A DNA stretch of 64,000 nucleotides, from assembly GCA_003971905.1 (NCBI GenBank), contig RSEE01000090.1:1-64000 (forward strand), written 5' to 3'. How positions within the stretch are numbered: the stretch's first letter is position 1; each line of letters starts with the position of its first letter. Made by a program: the position numbers and the translations under genes. The notes under the pieces are model-generated. The model ran no database searches. It was given only the letters and a program-made list of their open reading frames with translations, and was not told where the DNA came from. Below are positions 33,584 through 44,457 of this stretch, piece after piece. This DNA comes from Moniliella sp. 'wahieum' (lineage: Eukaryota; Basidiomycota; Moniliellomycetes; Moniliellales; Moniliellaceae).

Positions 33584-35269
33584 TACCTAGCAACCTTACT
33601 CGGCTGTGCGAAGTGGGTGTGGGGTTCTGGGTACCCTTGCGTTGGAGGGTGGGGTGGGTGGGTGAGGGTGAGGGCGTTACCCCAACCCCCATTGATTAAC
33701 GGTCAACGACCGGTAACCGACGACGGACGACCCTTCGCACCCCGACTAAGGACCATCGCCCAACGCCACACAATACATTAAATTCCAGTTATTGTGCGAT
33801 GGGGATCGCGCTGTGCTTCCCGCTTGACTTATATGTTTTCTGTTGAGGTCGGTTGCTGCTCCTCACTCCTCCCTCTGATCCCTTGCCCCTACTTCTCCTT
33901 CTTTTTGACCTTGTCCACCCGCACTATCCGCACTCTTTTGTTTCTCTTTCTTTCTTTTGTTCTTCTCCTTCTCCTTGTCCGCACGATACGATCTGTTCTA
34001 CTAGCATCAAGCGTAAGAGCAAGAGCAAGAGCAGGTTCCAAAGAGCAAGGTCTTTCCCGCGTCAAGGAATGCGATACGGTACACTGTGTACTTGGTACAC
34101 TTTGTACTTGATACACTTTGTATTTGGTACACTCCTCCGTACGGGAACCTCGTCACACTCTCCGCTAGTTCGTCCCAAGCTCTTAGTATTGCGCGGTGCT
34201 GCGGGTGGTCAAAATCCTCCCCCGAAGAGACACTCTTCAGAGATCCTGAAAGGTCCTCCGACCCCCTTTTTTGCGGACTCAAAACACGCTCTCCTATTGT
34301 GCTCACAAGCGCTCTCAGCGCTGAAAGCTGAGAACTGAGAGATGTGGGGTGAGAGGTGAGAGCTTAGAGCTGCGAGCTGCCGGCCCCAAGATCCACTAAA
34401 AGTCGGGACCACACCGTGGCCAAATACTTTGCGCGCGGCGCCAGCGGTCGTCTTTGGTCTCCTCCTCTCATCTCCTCCTCTTCTGTTCTCCTCTCCCGTC
34501 TCCCCGTCTCCCCGTCTCCTCCTTTCCTCTCCCCTCTCCCCCTCTTCCCTCCTCTCCCCCTCCTCCTCTTCCATCCTAGACTCATTTCGTCGTTTTGTCC
34601 ACTCTCTCCAATCCCTGTCGCCACTTTATCCGCTTCTCGACCGCTTTGTCCACTCCTTCCACTTCATTTCCAACATGGGTACGTGCCGTCGTGCGCGTCA
34701 TGATTCAGGTACAGTCTAGTTTGGCACGTGGGCACCGCACTGCAAGGCGCGGTGTGGTATCGTGGCCGCACTCTCTATCGATGTGCGACCTGGAGGATAG
34801 AGACGGTACGCGGTACGGTAGGTACTGATTGGTAGGTAAGTAAAAGTACTTGTAGGTAGAGAAAAAACTCCCTCGGCTTTTTGGCCCGGTTGCACCACGT
34901 GCATTAGTTTTGGACACTGTACTGGCCACGTTAGGTTTCCCCGGGTCTATAAAGAATGCTGCGGACGATGCATAGTGCATTGCGCATAGTATGTGACGCA
35001 TGGGGTTAGTAGAAGCGGGTTGCGCACGGACATCTATGTGCTAATGTGCGAGGGTGCGCTTTACGCTACGTGCCAGTCCACCGTACTTCTTTCTGAGCCT
35101 GGGCCCAGCCACAGCGAGCAGTGCCAAGAGGGATAGGATGGCATGCGTTTCGTGTTTTTTTGCGAGGGGAGGTGCGGGGGGTGAGGTGAAGTCATCATCA
35201 AGATGAGCAGCGTACGAGCACGAGTCACGAATCCACAGCACGACCCACCGGCAAACCACCAGCCTCTGC
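33584..35269. other. gene-free region with strong CT-rich leader-like segment
   Basis: No gene is supported. 33830-34000 and 34450-34660 are pyrimidine-rich like leaders of highly expressed genes. The second ends in CCAACATGG followed at once by GTACGT (34674-34685), which could be a first exon and donor with no second exon visible. GTACACTTTGTACTTG-type repeats lie at 34078-34135. Confidence 0.55.
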
Positions 35270-35859
35270 CTAGTCCGACGTGGCGCGCGTGTAGACCAAC
35301 TGGGCATGGTGGTGCACCACGCGCTTAATCTGGCCTTCCTGTTCCAAGTGGCGAATGGCGCGACGGGCAAGGGAGCCATTGATCTTCAACCGGTCAATCA
35401 ACGTCGACTGCGAAATAAACTTAAACGTCGGCACCTCCTTGATGATCCGGTCGTACGTCGCCTTGTCCAGCACCACATTGTTCTGCCTTGTCCTTCACCT
35501 TGCCCTTGCTCCACTTCTTTTTCTTCGCGCTCTTGGTGGCCGAGGCCAGGATCGCCGATTTCTTCGGAGGCACTGCACAAAAAGAACCTAACGTTAGCCA
35601 ACTTGGTCCCAATTCCCATCTCCCATCTCCCATCTCCCATCTCCCATCTCCCATCTCCCATCTCCTGTCCCTTGTCTCCCATCCCCCATATCCATCTCTC
35701 ACGGCGCACGTCGCCCGCGTCGGTGCGCGTCCGGCCCGCGCGCCATCACATGGGTGCACGACACGGGGGGGGGGGGGGGGAAGAGGTAGTAGACATGGGA
35801 GGGGAGGCACGCGCCGCGTTGAGCGACGCGTAAGATTCGGATTCAGGAAGGTACTCACT
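35270..35859 (-). CDS. RPS25: 40S ribosomal protein eS25 (Rps25)
   Basis: Small-subunit ribosomal protein. The coding exon on the minus strand (35572 down to TAG 35270) gives PPKKSAILASATKSAKKKKW, then YDRIIKEVPTFKFISQSTLI, DRLKINGSLARRAIRHLEQE and HHHAQLVYTRA: the whole winged-helix eS25 fold, about 100 residues, as usual for the family. The codon before PPKK is TG only. The intron (35573-35858, GTGAGT donor, GTGCAG acceptor) leaves an A at 35859, so A|TG is split across the splice junction. One apparent extra base at about 35485 breaks the frame between KVKDKA and NNVVLDK. No other gene is visible between it and the minus-strand gene upstream. Confidence 0.93.
35573..35858 (-). other. intron splitting the eS25 start codon
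   Basis: 286 bp, the longest well-defined intron here. It carries the heptamer array (CCCATCT)n at 35616-35664 on the plus strand and a G run at about 35766-35780 (a C run on the sense strand). Confidence 0.82.
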
Positions 35860-36483
35860 TGGGACCACTCCAGGCGGGCGTTGGCTTGGTAGAGCAGAGC
35901 CGGCGGGAAGACAAGGCACGGCAAGGCCAGCCTGGGCCAGCGCCCGCCCAGTCGCACGCGCCGTGGGAGACAGCGCCTGTGCCCCCGCCAGCTCCCCACC
36001 CCCCGCTGCGGCCCCCTTTTCATTGCGCCCGAGCATGGTGCAACCCTACGCCCGTCTGCCCCCCCGCTGCCTGGGTAACCCTATCGCCCGATGCTCACGC
36101 GCTCACGGCATGCTGCCCGACGTGATGTATGTGTGATTGTGATGCCTCAAGTCTCGGGGACAGATTGAAATGTGAAATGGCACGCGTCTCGAAATGATGG
36201 AAGCGTCACGTGCAGGACATGCGACACGTGAGGATCGCACGTGACCGCGTGACCCACTTCCCACTGGCCTGTCACTGTGACGCGACCACTCCTACCACAG
36301 TCACATGTCACATGTCACATGCGACCGCCATCCGACCGACGCCGACGTCTAACTATTCCTCAACACATCCTCTCGCACGGGAATGGATTGGATCGCGTAT
36401 GGATCGACAGAGTGTTGCTGGCACCCATCGCCACACGTCCAGCACGCATGCACCCGCATGCACCCAGCGCGTCCCTCGGCAGC
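35860..36483. other. spacer between eS25 and TMEM223-like gene
   Basis: No gene seen. It includes eS25 upstream sequence and repeated GTCACATGTCACATG words at about 36298-36320. Confidence 0.6.
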
Positions 36484-37873
36484 TCACATGGCTTCGGGGA
36501 ACAAGTCATCAAAGTCCTTGCGGTTGCGGAACCACACTTGCCGCTCAGCCAAGCCGTCGGGCATGATCTTGCTGTGTAGCTGCGCTGGATCCATTCTGGA
36601 TTGCTTGGCCTGCAGCTCGATCAGCCGGTTGAGGTAGGCGTCGCCCTCAGCGCGAATCGCCTTGGCCTCCGCCGCAGACACGTCGGCCCAGTCGCAACGG
36701 GGCAGCATCAGTTCCCGCCACGCGCGGGTCAACCAGTACCCGGTGTTGGCTTCGGGCCGACCGCCACTGGCACGCAAACCAAACAGCACCTTGTACGGAC
36801 GCACAAGCATGAAGGTCATATCTTCTCGGTCGGCAGATTCTTTCGAGGTGTACTTGCCGTTCTTGAGTTGACGTGTCTGCGGCTTGGGAAGTACCGTGAA
36901 CAGGTGCGCGACTTCCATCGGCATCAAGTCGTTGCGCAGATGGTACTGGATGGACGAACGATTGATGTGCATAAACACCCTTTCGAGGGAGAAGACGCGC
37001 ACGTGTTTGTCCACTGGGCTTCCGATACGACCATCGGTCGTGCACAACGGATGGCGTACACCGTGCTTGGCCGAATCACACCACCGGCTCGGAACGTACC
37101 ACCACAGTGTCGGTTTGACCGTGCGGACCGCGACCAAGCCCGACTTGAGGTGGAGCGTCATGCGCGTGATCGCCCGAGCTTGGAGTCCAATAAATCAAGT
37201 ACCCCCCACCCCGACAGCGCTACAAACACCGATGCCATCACCCGCAGCCAAAGCGGAGCAGGTTGCGACTTTTCCGGATCCGACGCATCAAACCCAAAAA
37301 AGGGTAACGGCCAGGGCAAGTAGTTCAAAATATATACGAAAACGTACCGCCCACAAGCAGAAACAGTAGGCCCACCACATCATTGAACGGCGTCGCAGAC
37401 GCTGCCCCGCCACGGTAGATCACCACGGGGTCATCGGACAATTTCGCGCCCACCACCGACTCGGTGATGGTGGAGCGGTCCGCAGAGGAGTGGGGAGCAT
37501 GCGTGGAGGTAGGCGTAGGCGTAGGCGTAGCCGAAGGAGCCGGGGTCCGTTTGGTAGGTGCCGCCGCGGCAGGAGGGGCGCGCTTGGCAGGGCCAGGAGG
37601 GGCAGGGCGGGGTTTGACTGTCCGAGACGTTTTGGCGGGCGAAATGGGCGAAGGGGTCCAGGCGGCGCGGGCGGTGGAAGAGAAGGCGTGGTGGAACAGC
37701 GGCGACAGGCCGCAGCTCAGCGCGGGAGACAGGCCCACGCCCAGGCCAGGCCGCAGAACGCGCGAAGCACCGGCCACGCCGGCCCGAGCGACCGGAGCAG
37801 CCACCGCCATGCGCCCGGCGCATAACAGCGGACGCAAGCCGACGCCCAGAGACAGGCCACCCAACTGCGCCAT
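36484..37873 (-). CDS. TMEM223-like mitochondrial two-helix membrane protein
   Basis: Probable mitochondrial inner-membrane protein. The N-terminus from ATG 37873 is Ala/Arg/Leu-rich without acids (a matrix-targeting type). A Pro/Thr linker follows, then DDPVVIYRG and helix 1 (FNDVVGLLFLLVGGTF), NYLPWPLPFFGFD, helix 2 (VMASVFVALSGWGVLDLL) and a C-terminal domain with MTLHLKSGLVAVRT and MHINRSSIQYHL, ending at TGA 36484. Two close helices followed by a beta-type tail beginning with a basic loop resemble the TMEM223/TMEM186 group; I am not certain of the family. Frame breaks: 37327-37330 (an AAAA run, TTTT on the coding strand, needs one more base) and near 37165. An upstream in-frame ATG exists at 38068, but the shorter start gives the better targeting sequence. 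Confidence 0.6.
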
Positions 37874-38855
37874 GGAAGAAGGGGAGCCACGGAGGGAGCG
37901 CAAAGAGGGACGAGTTGGCGTTGGTGGATCGGCGGCTCTCGACTGGATTATTGTACCAGTGGCCTGCCTCGCCCGTTCTTCGCGCCTCGGTGCGGAGTCC
38001 CCAACCGGGCGGAATGCGTGCTTCGCCCCTCGGCTGCGCATTCTCGCACGGTGCAATTTCAATTTCAACGTGGGTGGTCCAACTTTTGTATGTCGGCGGG
38101 TTAATAGGGTCGATCTTGGAATGGGCGGCCGAACAGCCTTTTCTGAGATCTTGCAGACCTGTCAACATGTCAACGGTTCAACCCTCCCTCCCTCACCTCA
38201 TGGTCACCGGACCGCCCCGCTGGCATACATACACATCGACCTGCAACGCTGCTATTGTTGGTTCTTCCATCTGGCAGTAACTAGTAAAAGTTCTTGGTTC
38301 TTGCGGATTGGACCCCATCCGTCGAGTCTTGTTTGGGCAAAACGAGCCGTGCTTTGCGGGTTTTGGCGGCTTGCCACAAGCAGGCCAACTAAGGCCGCCA
38401 AGACCATCCGATACGATACACCATGGCATATGTATCCCTCATCATACCTGCATCATGCATCCCTCCTAATAGCATCACTGGCATAGATCCGCATCGTGCC
38501 CAAGAGCCCCAAGAGCCCCCAATATGGATCAACGGGCCGATGGTGTTGATGTTGCAGTGGATTTGGGCACAACATCCTGTTTGTTGGTCTTTGGAGTATA
38601 CCCTTTTCCCCCCAGACCACCCTCTTCCTCCTCGATTGGTAGTACGACGTCCAGATACGGACTCAACCACCTTCGCCATCGCATCGACCCACAGCGGATT
38701 TCAACAAGGGCCATCAGACCTACTGAACCTAAGGCCTCACGCCGCAAAGTGAAGTCTCTGGCAGGTTCGGAGACCTAAAGCAAACACACTGCATACGTTG
38801 AAAGCATCTATATCTCTTCGGTTGAGAACCCTGCTATAGGTTCACGAGGAGGACC

Positions 38856-38899
38856 ACCGGGCCTACGGCCCGGTCGGCTGGGGCTTCGCCCCAGCTTGG
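38856..38899 (+). other. GC-rich double hairpin
   Basis: CCGGGCCTACGGCCCGG forms a 7-bp stem with a 3-nt loop. Five bases on, GCTGGGGCTTCGCCCCAGC forms a 7-8-bp stem with a TTC/CTTCG loop. Two adjacent perfect hairpins look like the double-hairpin elements described in fungal and algal mitochondrial DNA. Confidence 0.75.
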
Positions 38900-38918
38900 T
38901 GCTGCGTCGCTACCTTAG

Positions 38919-39100
38919 CCACCGTTCCACCGTCGCCACCTTAGCCACCGTAGCCACCGTTCCCCCCATCGCCACCTTAGCCACCGTTCCACCGGCCACC
39001 GTTCCACGCTGGAACCCTTCCACGCTGGAAAGACAAAATAATATCACCGATTGTTGCTGGTGGCTGGGACGGTGGCTGCGCCACCCGGTGGCTGACGTGA
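38919..39100. repeat. CCACCGT/CGGTGGC foldback repeat region
   Basis: Seven or more copies of TTAGCCACCGTTCCACC-like words are followed by GGTGGCTGGGACGGTGGC and CCCGGTGGCTGACG on the same strand, so the two halves can pair into a long imperfect stem. Confidence 0.65.
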
Positions 39101-41344
39101 GGCTTATGTAAAAAGTGCACAGGCGTTTCCCATCGCTATATTCTCTAGGGATGTACGTTCTCATCGTCACACTAGAAGCACTAATCGATAATCATCGTAG
39201 GATGATCGATGACAGACGGCGCTTTAATAAAGTGAACTTCACTGCCGAGGTTAATGTTGCGATGCGGGAGAAGCACCACTAGTGCGCCGGTGAGAAACCG
39301 CGATGGATCATGGATCATGGATCATGGATCGCCATCGAGTCTGTTGTATGTCTGTCGCCCAAGTGACAAGAAAAGTGGGGTTTGTGACATGGATTCGCGT
39401 ACGCTCGAAGAGAACCACATTTTGGCCGCGGGTTTCGGTTTCGTGTTTGGATGTGTGTGCGACTCTATTAAATGATTGGCATCGATGAAGTTCTTCGGGG
39501 GTGTACGTCGATTAATACTAAGCCTTAGTAGTAACCATGCATGGACGATGAGTACCTCAGTACTGAGTCTCAGTACTCAGACTGAGTGAGATGCAGGTAG
39601 GTGTCTCTGGTGCGGCAAGCTGAGACCCTAGATGGTCTTCATCCACTGACCTTCCTGTTGAAGACATTGAAGCTTGAAGCTTGAAGCTTTGACGCGTTGA
39701 CGCTTGACTTCAAGGCCCTCTCACACGCTTCATCCCATGCATCATGCTCCAACTAGTAAGCATCCACGCCAAAACACGGCCTAACTTCGCAACCACGCAT
39801 GGATAACCAGGAAGAGGCAGCCAGGACCGTAATGCATGGCAGCAGCGGCAAGGATGAGAGAGAATGGGCCATTTCAGCAAGACGGAGGGATAGATTTGGG
39901 GCTTTTTCTTGTTGAGATAGAACCGATGCCGATGAACATATGTGAGCGCTGAGCGCCGGTGAAGACCATGCTTGTGTCGCCACCGCCTTGTTCGTCGATC
40001 GGAGTAGGACGTCCAAAGACAGGTACATTGGGCCTCGACAGAGACTTTCATCCTGGCATTATCGACATCATGCATCATCGATCATGATGACGAGATGCCT
40101 TTAGGCGTTTAGACGTTCAGGTTCAGTTCAGCGCTCAGCCTGAGCAGCTTCTAGAGCACCAGCAGGACCATCACCGATACACTCAACACATCAAACTCAG
40201 GACAATCGATCAGCGCTCAGCTGAGCGGCCTGAGCGGCCTGAGCGCTCAGGTAGTGCTCAGTGTCAGCCCGAGAGTGCTGAGGCTGAGCATCGAGATCAT
40301 CCTCCAACATGATCTAGTTTGGCAGACAGGAGGAAACAGGACGCGTCCGCAAAGTAATAGAATACACCGGGTGCCGAGGGTGCCCATTTTGTGCCACCAT
40401 TTGCCCAATGTGTATAGCACGCCCGCCTCAGATCACATGCACACACAGGCTCAGCGCCCTCAGCATCTCAGGCTTCAGGGCCCCAACATCATCTGCCAGT
40501 CTTCTTCTGACCGCCACACGCAGAACTGCCTGGTGCAGAGAGGAGATAATATGTGGATGATAGAAACGGGCCGAGCTGCTGAGGCTCAGCGGTCGCTGAC
40601 CGCCACCCTCCCCACGAGACGCAAACGGCGCCCAATCCTCACTGCCTTTACACCTGCCCTGTGCCAGCGATCGGCCAAAAGATGGGGTTGTGAGGCCTGA
40701 GCCTGAGGCCTGTGTGAGGGCGGTGGGAGCATGTGACATGTGATGGGCACACGGCGGCGTCGGTGCGATCTACACCGATCTGTGATTTCTGATCGCACTG
40801 GCCGATCTAGCTGCTATCTCACCGGCCCACTGTACACTGCCGGTCTCGCTGGGTTGATCCGCACCACCTGCTTGTGGGCCAGGCGTGGGTAGCTTCAAGC
40901 GTCATGCATCATGAGTCGCCTTGTGGGTCCGCCTACTAGGTCGCCTAGGTTCGTCCGCGGGCACGCCCTAGCAGTCCTATACCAGGTCGGAGCACACTGC
41001 ACTGTCGCTGTCGGAGCCCAGGCCAGGCCAGCCGCTTGCGGTGTGCGGCTGGATGGCCACCAACAGCACGTGTGACATGGGCTCGTTCACTTGCACGCTG
41101 AACGTGACCGCGTGACCGCGGTGCCATGGTCATGGACATGGGACAAGTGGTCGATGATCGATGGTGATTATCTCGATCATCCCAGTAGGCCTGCGACTCT
41201 CGTACCAGTCCCTAGTCACTTGACGAGCTGACGAGCACGGCGCCAGCCTCGGGCGCGTGCTGGTGTCATGACATACATGGTACATGCTGCCCACTGGGAC
41301 GCCCTCTGCTGCGGGCGGCTATCCGTTGCTGTCCACGGACGGGG

Positions 41345-41350
41345 TATAAA
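41345..41350 (+). promoter_or_regulatory. TATA box of MAG1-like gene
   Basis: TATAAA in GGGGTATAAAGGG, about 90 bp before the ATG at 41436, a normal distance for a strongly expressed fungal gene. Confidence 0.6.
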
Positions 41351-41435
41351 GGGAGATGGCCACCCCCAACCCCCACCGCCGACCACCAGCAACAGCCACC
41401 CTCTTCGTCCCTCTTTCCTTGCATCCAGACCACCG

Positions 41436-42872
41436 ATGCACGTCGTGGGATCGTCTCTTGTTGCTGCTGCTGTGCTGCGGCCAGCAGCGTGTCCGCACGC
41501 GCCATCCTCTACCGTCCCGAGGCCCGCATCCCTGCCCCAACCAACGCAATGGTCGACAAGCGGGCAGTGACCAAACGTCGTCCGTGTCGGTGGTCACCAC
41601 CATGCCAATTACCACGACGCTTGCTACTGATGTGGCATCTGGTCCGTTGCCAGCCCTGCCCCCTTCTCGTACGGCTCCCCCAGCCCTACCTACTGGGGCG
41701 TCACGGGCCGCGGCAAGAATGGTCCCACCAACCACCGACGAACCCGAACTCAACACGGCCATCAACCAGACTTCGGACTCCCGCTTGGCCAGTGTCACTC
41801 CATCGATGACTGGTGCACGTTTGCCCCTTCTCCCCTTACCAATACCGACACCCTAGGAGATTTGGAGCAGACGACAGTCGCTTACTGTACCAAGCCTCGC
41901 AACATGCCCGTGTCATCGTACGTTCTCTGGCCGTCCTGCCCTCTGTGCTTGTTGTCCTTTTCTTTGCTGGATCCGCCGAGCCCATGGCTGACGTCTGCTT
42001 TCTCTGTTTTTTCTCACCTGTAGCCCGATGGTACCGTCACTGCGGTCCAGTTCGTCAAGACGCCGCTGTACCTCCAGCTCTACGCCATCGGCGACTTTAC
42101 CAACATCAATGTCGCTCCCGGTGACTCGGGGGAGAGTTGGATCCTCACGGTGCGACCAACATGGGCAATCCTGTGGGCGGCAACGTCACCTCCAACATCC
42201 AAGATGGCAAGACGGATGTGTTTTACGAAGAGTGGATGAACTACATCTCTTCGTCCGAAATGTGTTTCCGTGTGTGCATTGCCGGTCGGACGAGGCAACG
42301 CCAACGACCGAATGCAGCACACCCTACGAAATGGGATGCCAGTTCGTCATGGCCCAACTTCCCCTTACCAACGGGACATTTGAATCGTGTGAGGCCGACT
42401 CGGCTTACCCGCCTGGCCTGTACCCGCAACCCGACGGCTCCACCTCCACTTTCCAACAGTACTTTTCGGGCTACACTGTCGGCGCCACCGCCTACTCGTA
42501 CCAGAACGCACAGGAGGACCAGGTGACCCCGTCCGCTGCGTACTCGTACCCGACTCCAAGCTCTTGCTCGGCCGTGTCGACAATTAGCAATGGCTTGCTC
42601 GGATTGGGTATGTAGACAGTAACAGTGTACTCCCTGTGCCTTCGTCCACAGAGCCTGCGGCCCTTTCTTCTCTCCCTACCACCGCCGCCATTGCCACCAC
42701 CGACCTCTCTGCCTCACCCTCGGCTTCCCCGCGCCCAGGCCACCTCGGCCAGTGCCGCAAGCAGCCTGATTGGCTCGTCGGCACAACCGAAAAAGTCCGG
42801 AGCCGTCAAGACGGTCGTAGGGGCCGCAGTGGCTGTGGTCGCTGCGCTAGGAGCGGGGCTGGTTTGCTCTAA
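41436..42872 (+). CDS. macrophage-activating-glycoprotein (MAG1)-like secreted protein
   Basis: Secreted, probably glycosylated surface protein of the basidiomycete MAG1 family. An N-terminal signal peptide (MHVVGSSLVAAAVL then AASSVSARA) is followed by a Ser/Thr/Pro-rich region. The conserved core has DDWCTFAPS, VAYCTKPRN, PDGTVTAVQFVKTPLYLQLY, ELDPHGATNMGNPVGG, EMCFRVC and FESCEAD, then a Ser/Thr tail and a C-terminal hydrophobic segment (TVVGAAVAVVAALGAG) that could be a membrane or GPI signal. Introns: 41918-42023 (GTACGT...TAG) and perhaps 42608-42651. Frame breaks at about 41477, 41573, 41903, 42128 and 42280 are all mended by one extra base. The MAG1 match comes from memory of the Cryptococcus protein. 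Biological role in this fungus is unknown. Confidence 0.88.
41918..42023 (+). other. intron 1 of MAG1-like gene
   Basis: GTACGT donor, CCTGTAG acceptor, 106 bp. Splicing joins HARVI to PDGTVTAVQF, as expected for the family. Confidence 0.88.
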
Positions 42873-43354
42873 ACTTGAGAAGTGCACCATGTGCCACAGC
42901 CTCCCCCCCCCCTCCCCCTCCTCCCTTTCCCCCTCCCCACCAAACCTACTACGCTGCCCATCGGAAAGTAAGCACATCTGCTCCCACAGATATAACAGCC
43001 CCTCCCCCTCTCCGCTCCTACACTGGGATCATCTACCCCTTTTGTCTTTTGTCATCCCTTGCTCAAGTTCCCTTTGCGAGGGTTTTCCTTTACCTGCATG
43101 TCTTTCCCCTGTCCCCCACGCGGCGGCATGCTGGATTCGGACCTTTTCTCACCCCATCTCTATCACCCCACCCTCTGAATTCTGTACCCCTCTCCCTGGC
43201 GCACCCTGCGTTGGATCTGTTGGATCGATAGGATACAAAGACGATACAACTCCACTGTTCTGGCCGCTGAGACGCTGAGACTACCCCCATGCGATGCGGA
43301 AACGCGCCTTGCCCCGGCGCACGCCCTCGTAGGTTTAGATTAGAGGTACACCAA
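42873..43354. other. convergent 3' spacer
   Basis: Pyrimidine-rich tail region between the convergent MAG1-like and INO80F-domain genes. No gene seen. Confidence 0.7.
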
Positions 43355-44271
43355 CTAGAACTCTTCTTCGGACGACGAGTAGTCCCGCACAGTTCGCCGG
43401 GCCGGAGAGGGATCCAAGGCTTCCTCCCCTGCCCATCGGCATCGACATCGGCATCGGGGGAGAGTAGTCGCACCATTGCGGTGCCGGTACGCAGAAGAGA
43501 ACGACTGATGTCGCGCCCGTGACGTCGGTCCGACTCAGGGGAAGAAGAGTAGCTTCGGCCTCGTGGCAGGTCCGGTCCTCGCGTTCACGTTCGCGTTCGC
43601 GCCGTGAAGAACGAGGGGAACGCGAAGTGCCCGCTTGTTCTGCCTGCAGGGCCGGGTTGGATGTGGCAGTGGCAGTGGCAGTGGCAGTAGTATGACCACC
43701 CGCTTCATCGGGGTGGGCAGTGCTCGCGCCATTTCCAGTGGTCAAGCCCTTGTCCAGACCCGTGTCGGCAGGGTGCGTGGTCGGGTCGAGCTCCATCTCG
43801 AGCTGTTCCATGGCCAGAACCTCCGCCTCCATCTTCTCATACAGCAAGCTGTGGGCCACATGCGGCATGGGCGTGGGTAAGGCAGTGGGTCAGTTGGTGT
43901 GAAATGCGGGGATAGGGGTTGTGGCTCGCCGTCGACGTTGACATGGACGTTGACGTTGACGCGGAGCAGGGAGGCAAGGAAAGGTACGTACGCACGTTCC
44001 AGACGCATACGCTGGATGTTGCGCTTGAGCTGCAACGTTGTGGTGTGCATCTGGTCGTTCTGGCTTTCGATGAGGAGGACTTGGCGCTTGAGGTCCTTGT
44101 ACTTGGCGCGGTACTTGGCTGCGTCGGAGCGGAGGGCAAGGGTGGTGTTGTAGGCTTTGCTCTTGTGCTTGCCGGCGCCGACGCCGCCGCCACCGAGATT
44201 GGCCTTGTCCTTGTCCTTGTCCTTTCCTTGTCCTTGTCGGGCGCGGGGGGGGCAGGCGCAGAGGAGCCCAT
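43355..44271 (-). CDS. INO80 complex subunit F (TFPT-like) domain protein
   Basis: Probable chromatin-remodelling accessory protein in the nucleus. From ATG 44271 a Pro/Lys/Asp-rich leader precedes a basic coiled-coil segment: KYRAKYKDLKRQVLLIESQN then LQLKRNIQRMRLER. This matches the INO80F domain, in which a KYK/KYR-x-LKRKV helix leads into RxIQRLRLER. An intron (43849-43991, GTACGT donor, CCACAG acceptor) then joins to LLYEKMEAEVLAMEQLEMEL. The C-terminus is Ser/Arg-rich (RREREREREDR) and appears to end RDYSSSEEEF at TAG 43355, though another frame stays open to 43335. The frame shifts in the repeated GACAAG leader (about 44230). Divergent from the DHHC gene, with 271 bp between the two start codons. 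Confidence 0.75.
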
Positions 44272-44410
44272 GGCGGGCGGCAGATGGGGTTCGGGGGACA
44301 AGGTGCTGTGAGATGGCGCGGGCAAGAGCCAAGCTCGAGTGAGATGTCGGAAGTGGGTCGCGTTCGTTGCGCTGGCTTTCCACCCTAACCCTACGGAGCA
44401 GCGCGTCGGT

Positions 44411-44457
44411 GGAATTAAATTGAATTGAATTGAATTGAATTAATGGAATTGAATTGG
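44411..44457 (+). repeat. (TGAAT)n microsatellite in bidirectional promoter
   Basis: About eight copies of a 5-bp unit lie between the divergent starts of the INO80F-domain and DHHC genes. It is an AT-rich tract likely to exclude nucleosomes. Confidence 0.9.

Larger units (their letters stand above)
37874..41435. other. long gene-free region with hairpin element and palindromic words
   Basis: No gene supported. It contains the double-hairpin segment (38856-38899), a GCCACC/GGTGGC foldback region (38919-39100), ATCATGG repeats (39304-39330), AAGCTTGAAGCTTGAAGC (39671-39688), a nearly palindromic GAGCGGCCTGAGCGCTCAG block (40210-40255) and the TATA box of the next gene at the end. Confidence 0.65.
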
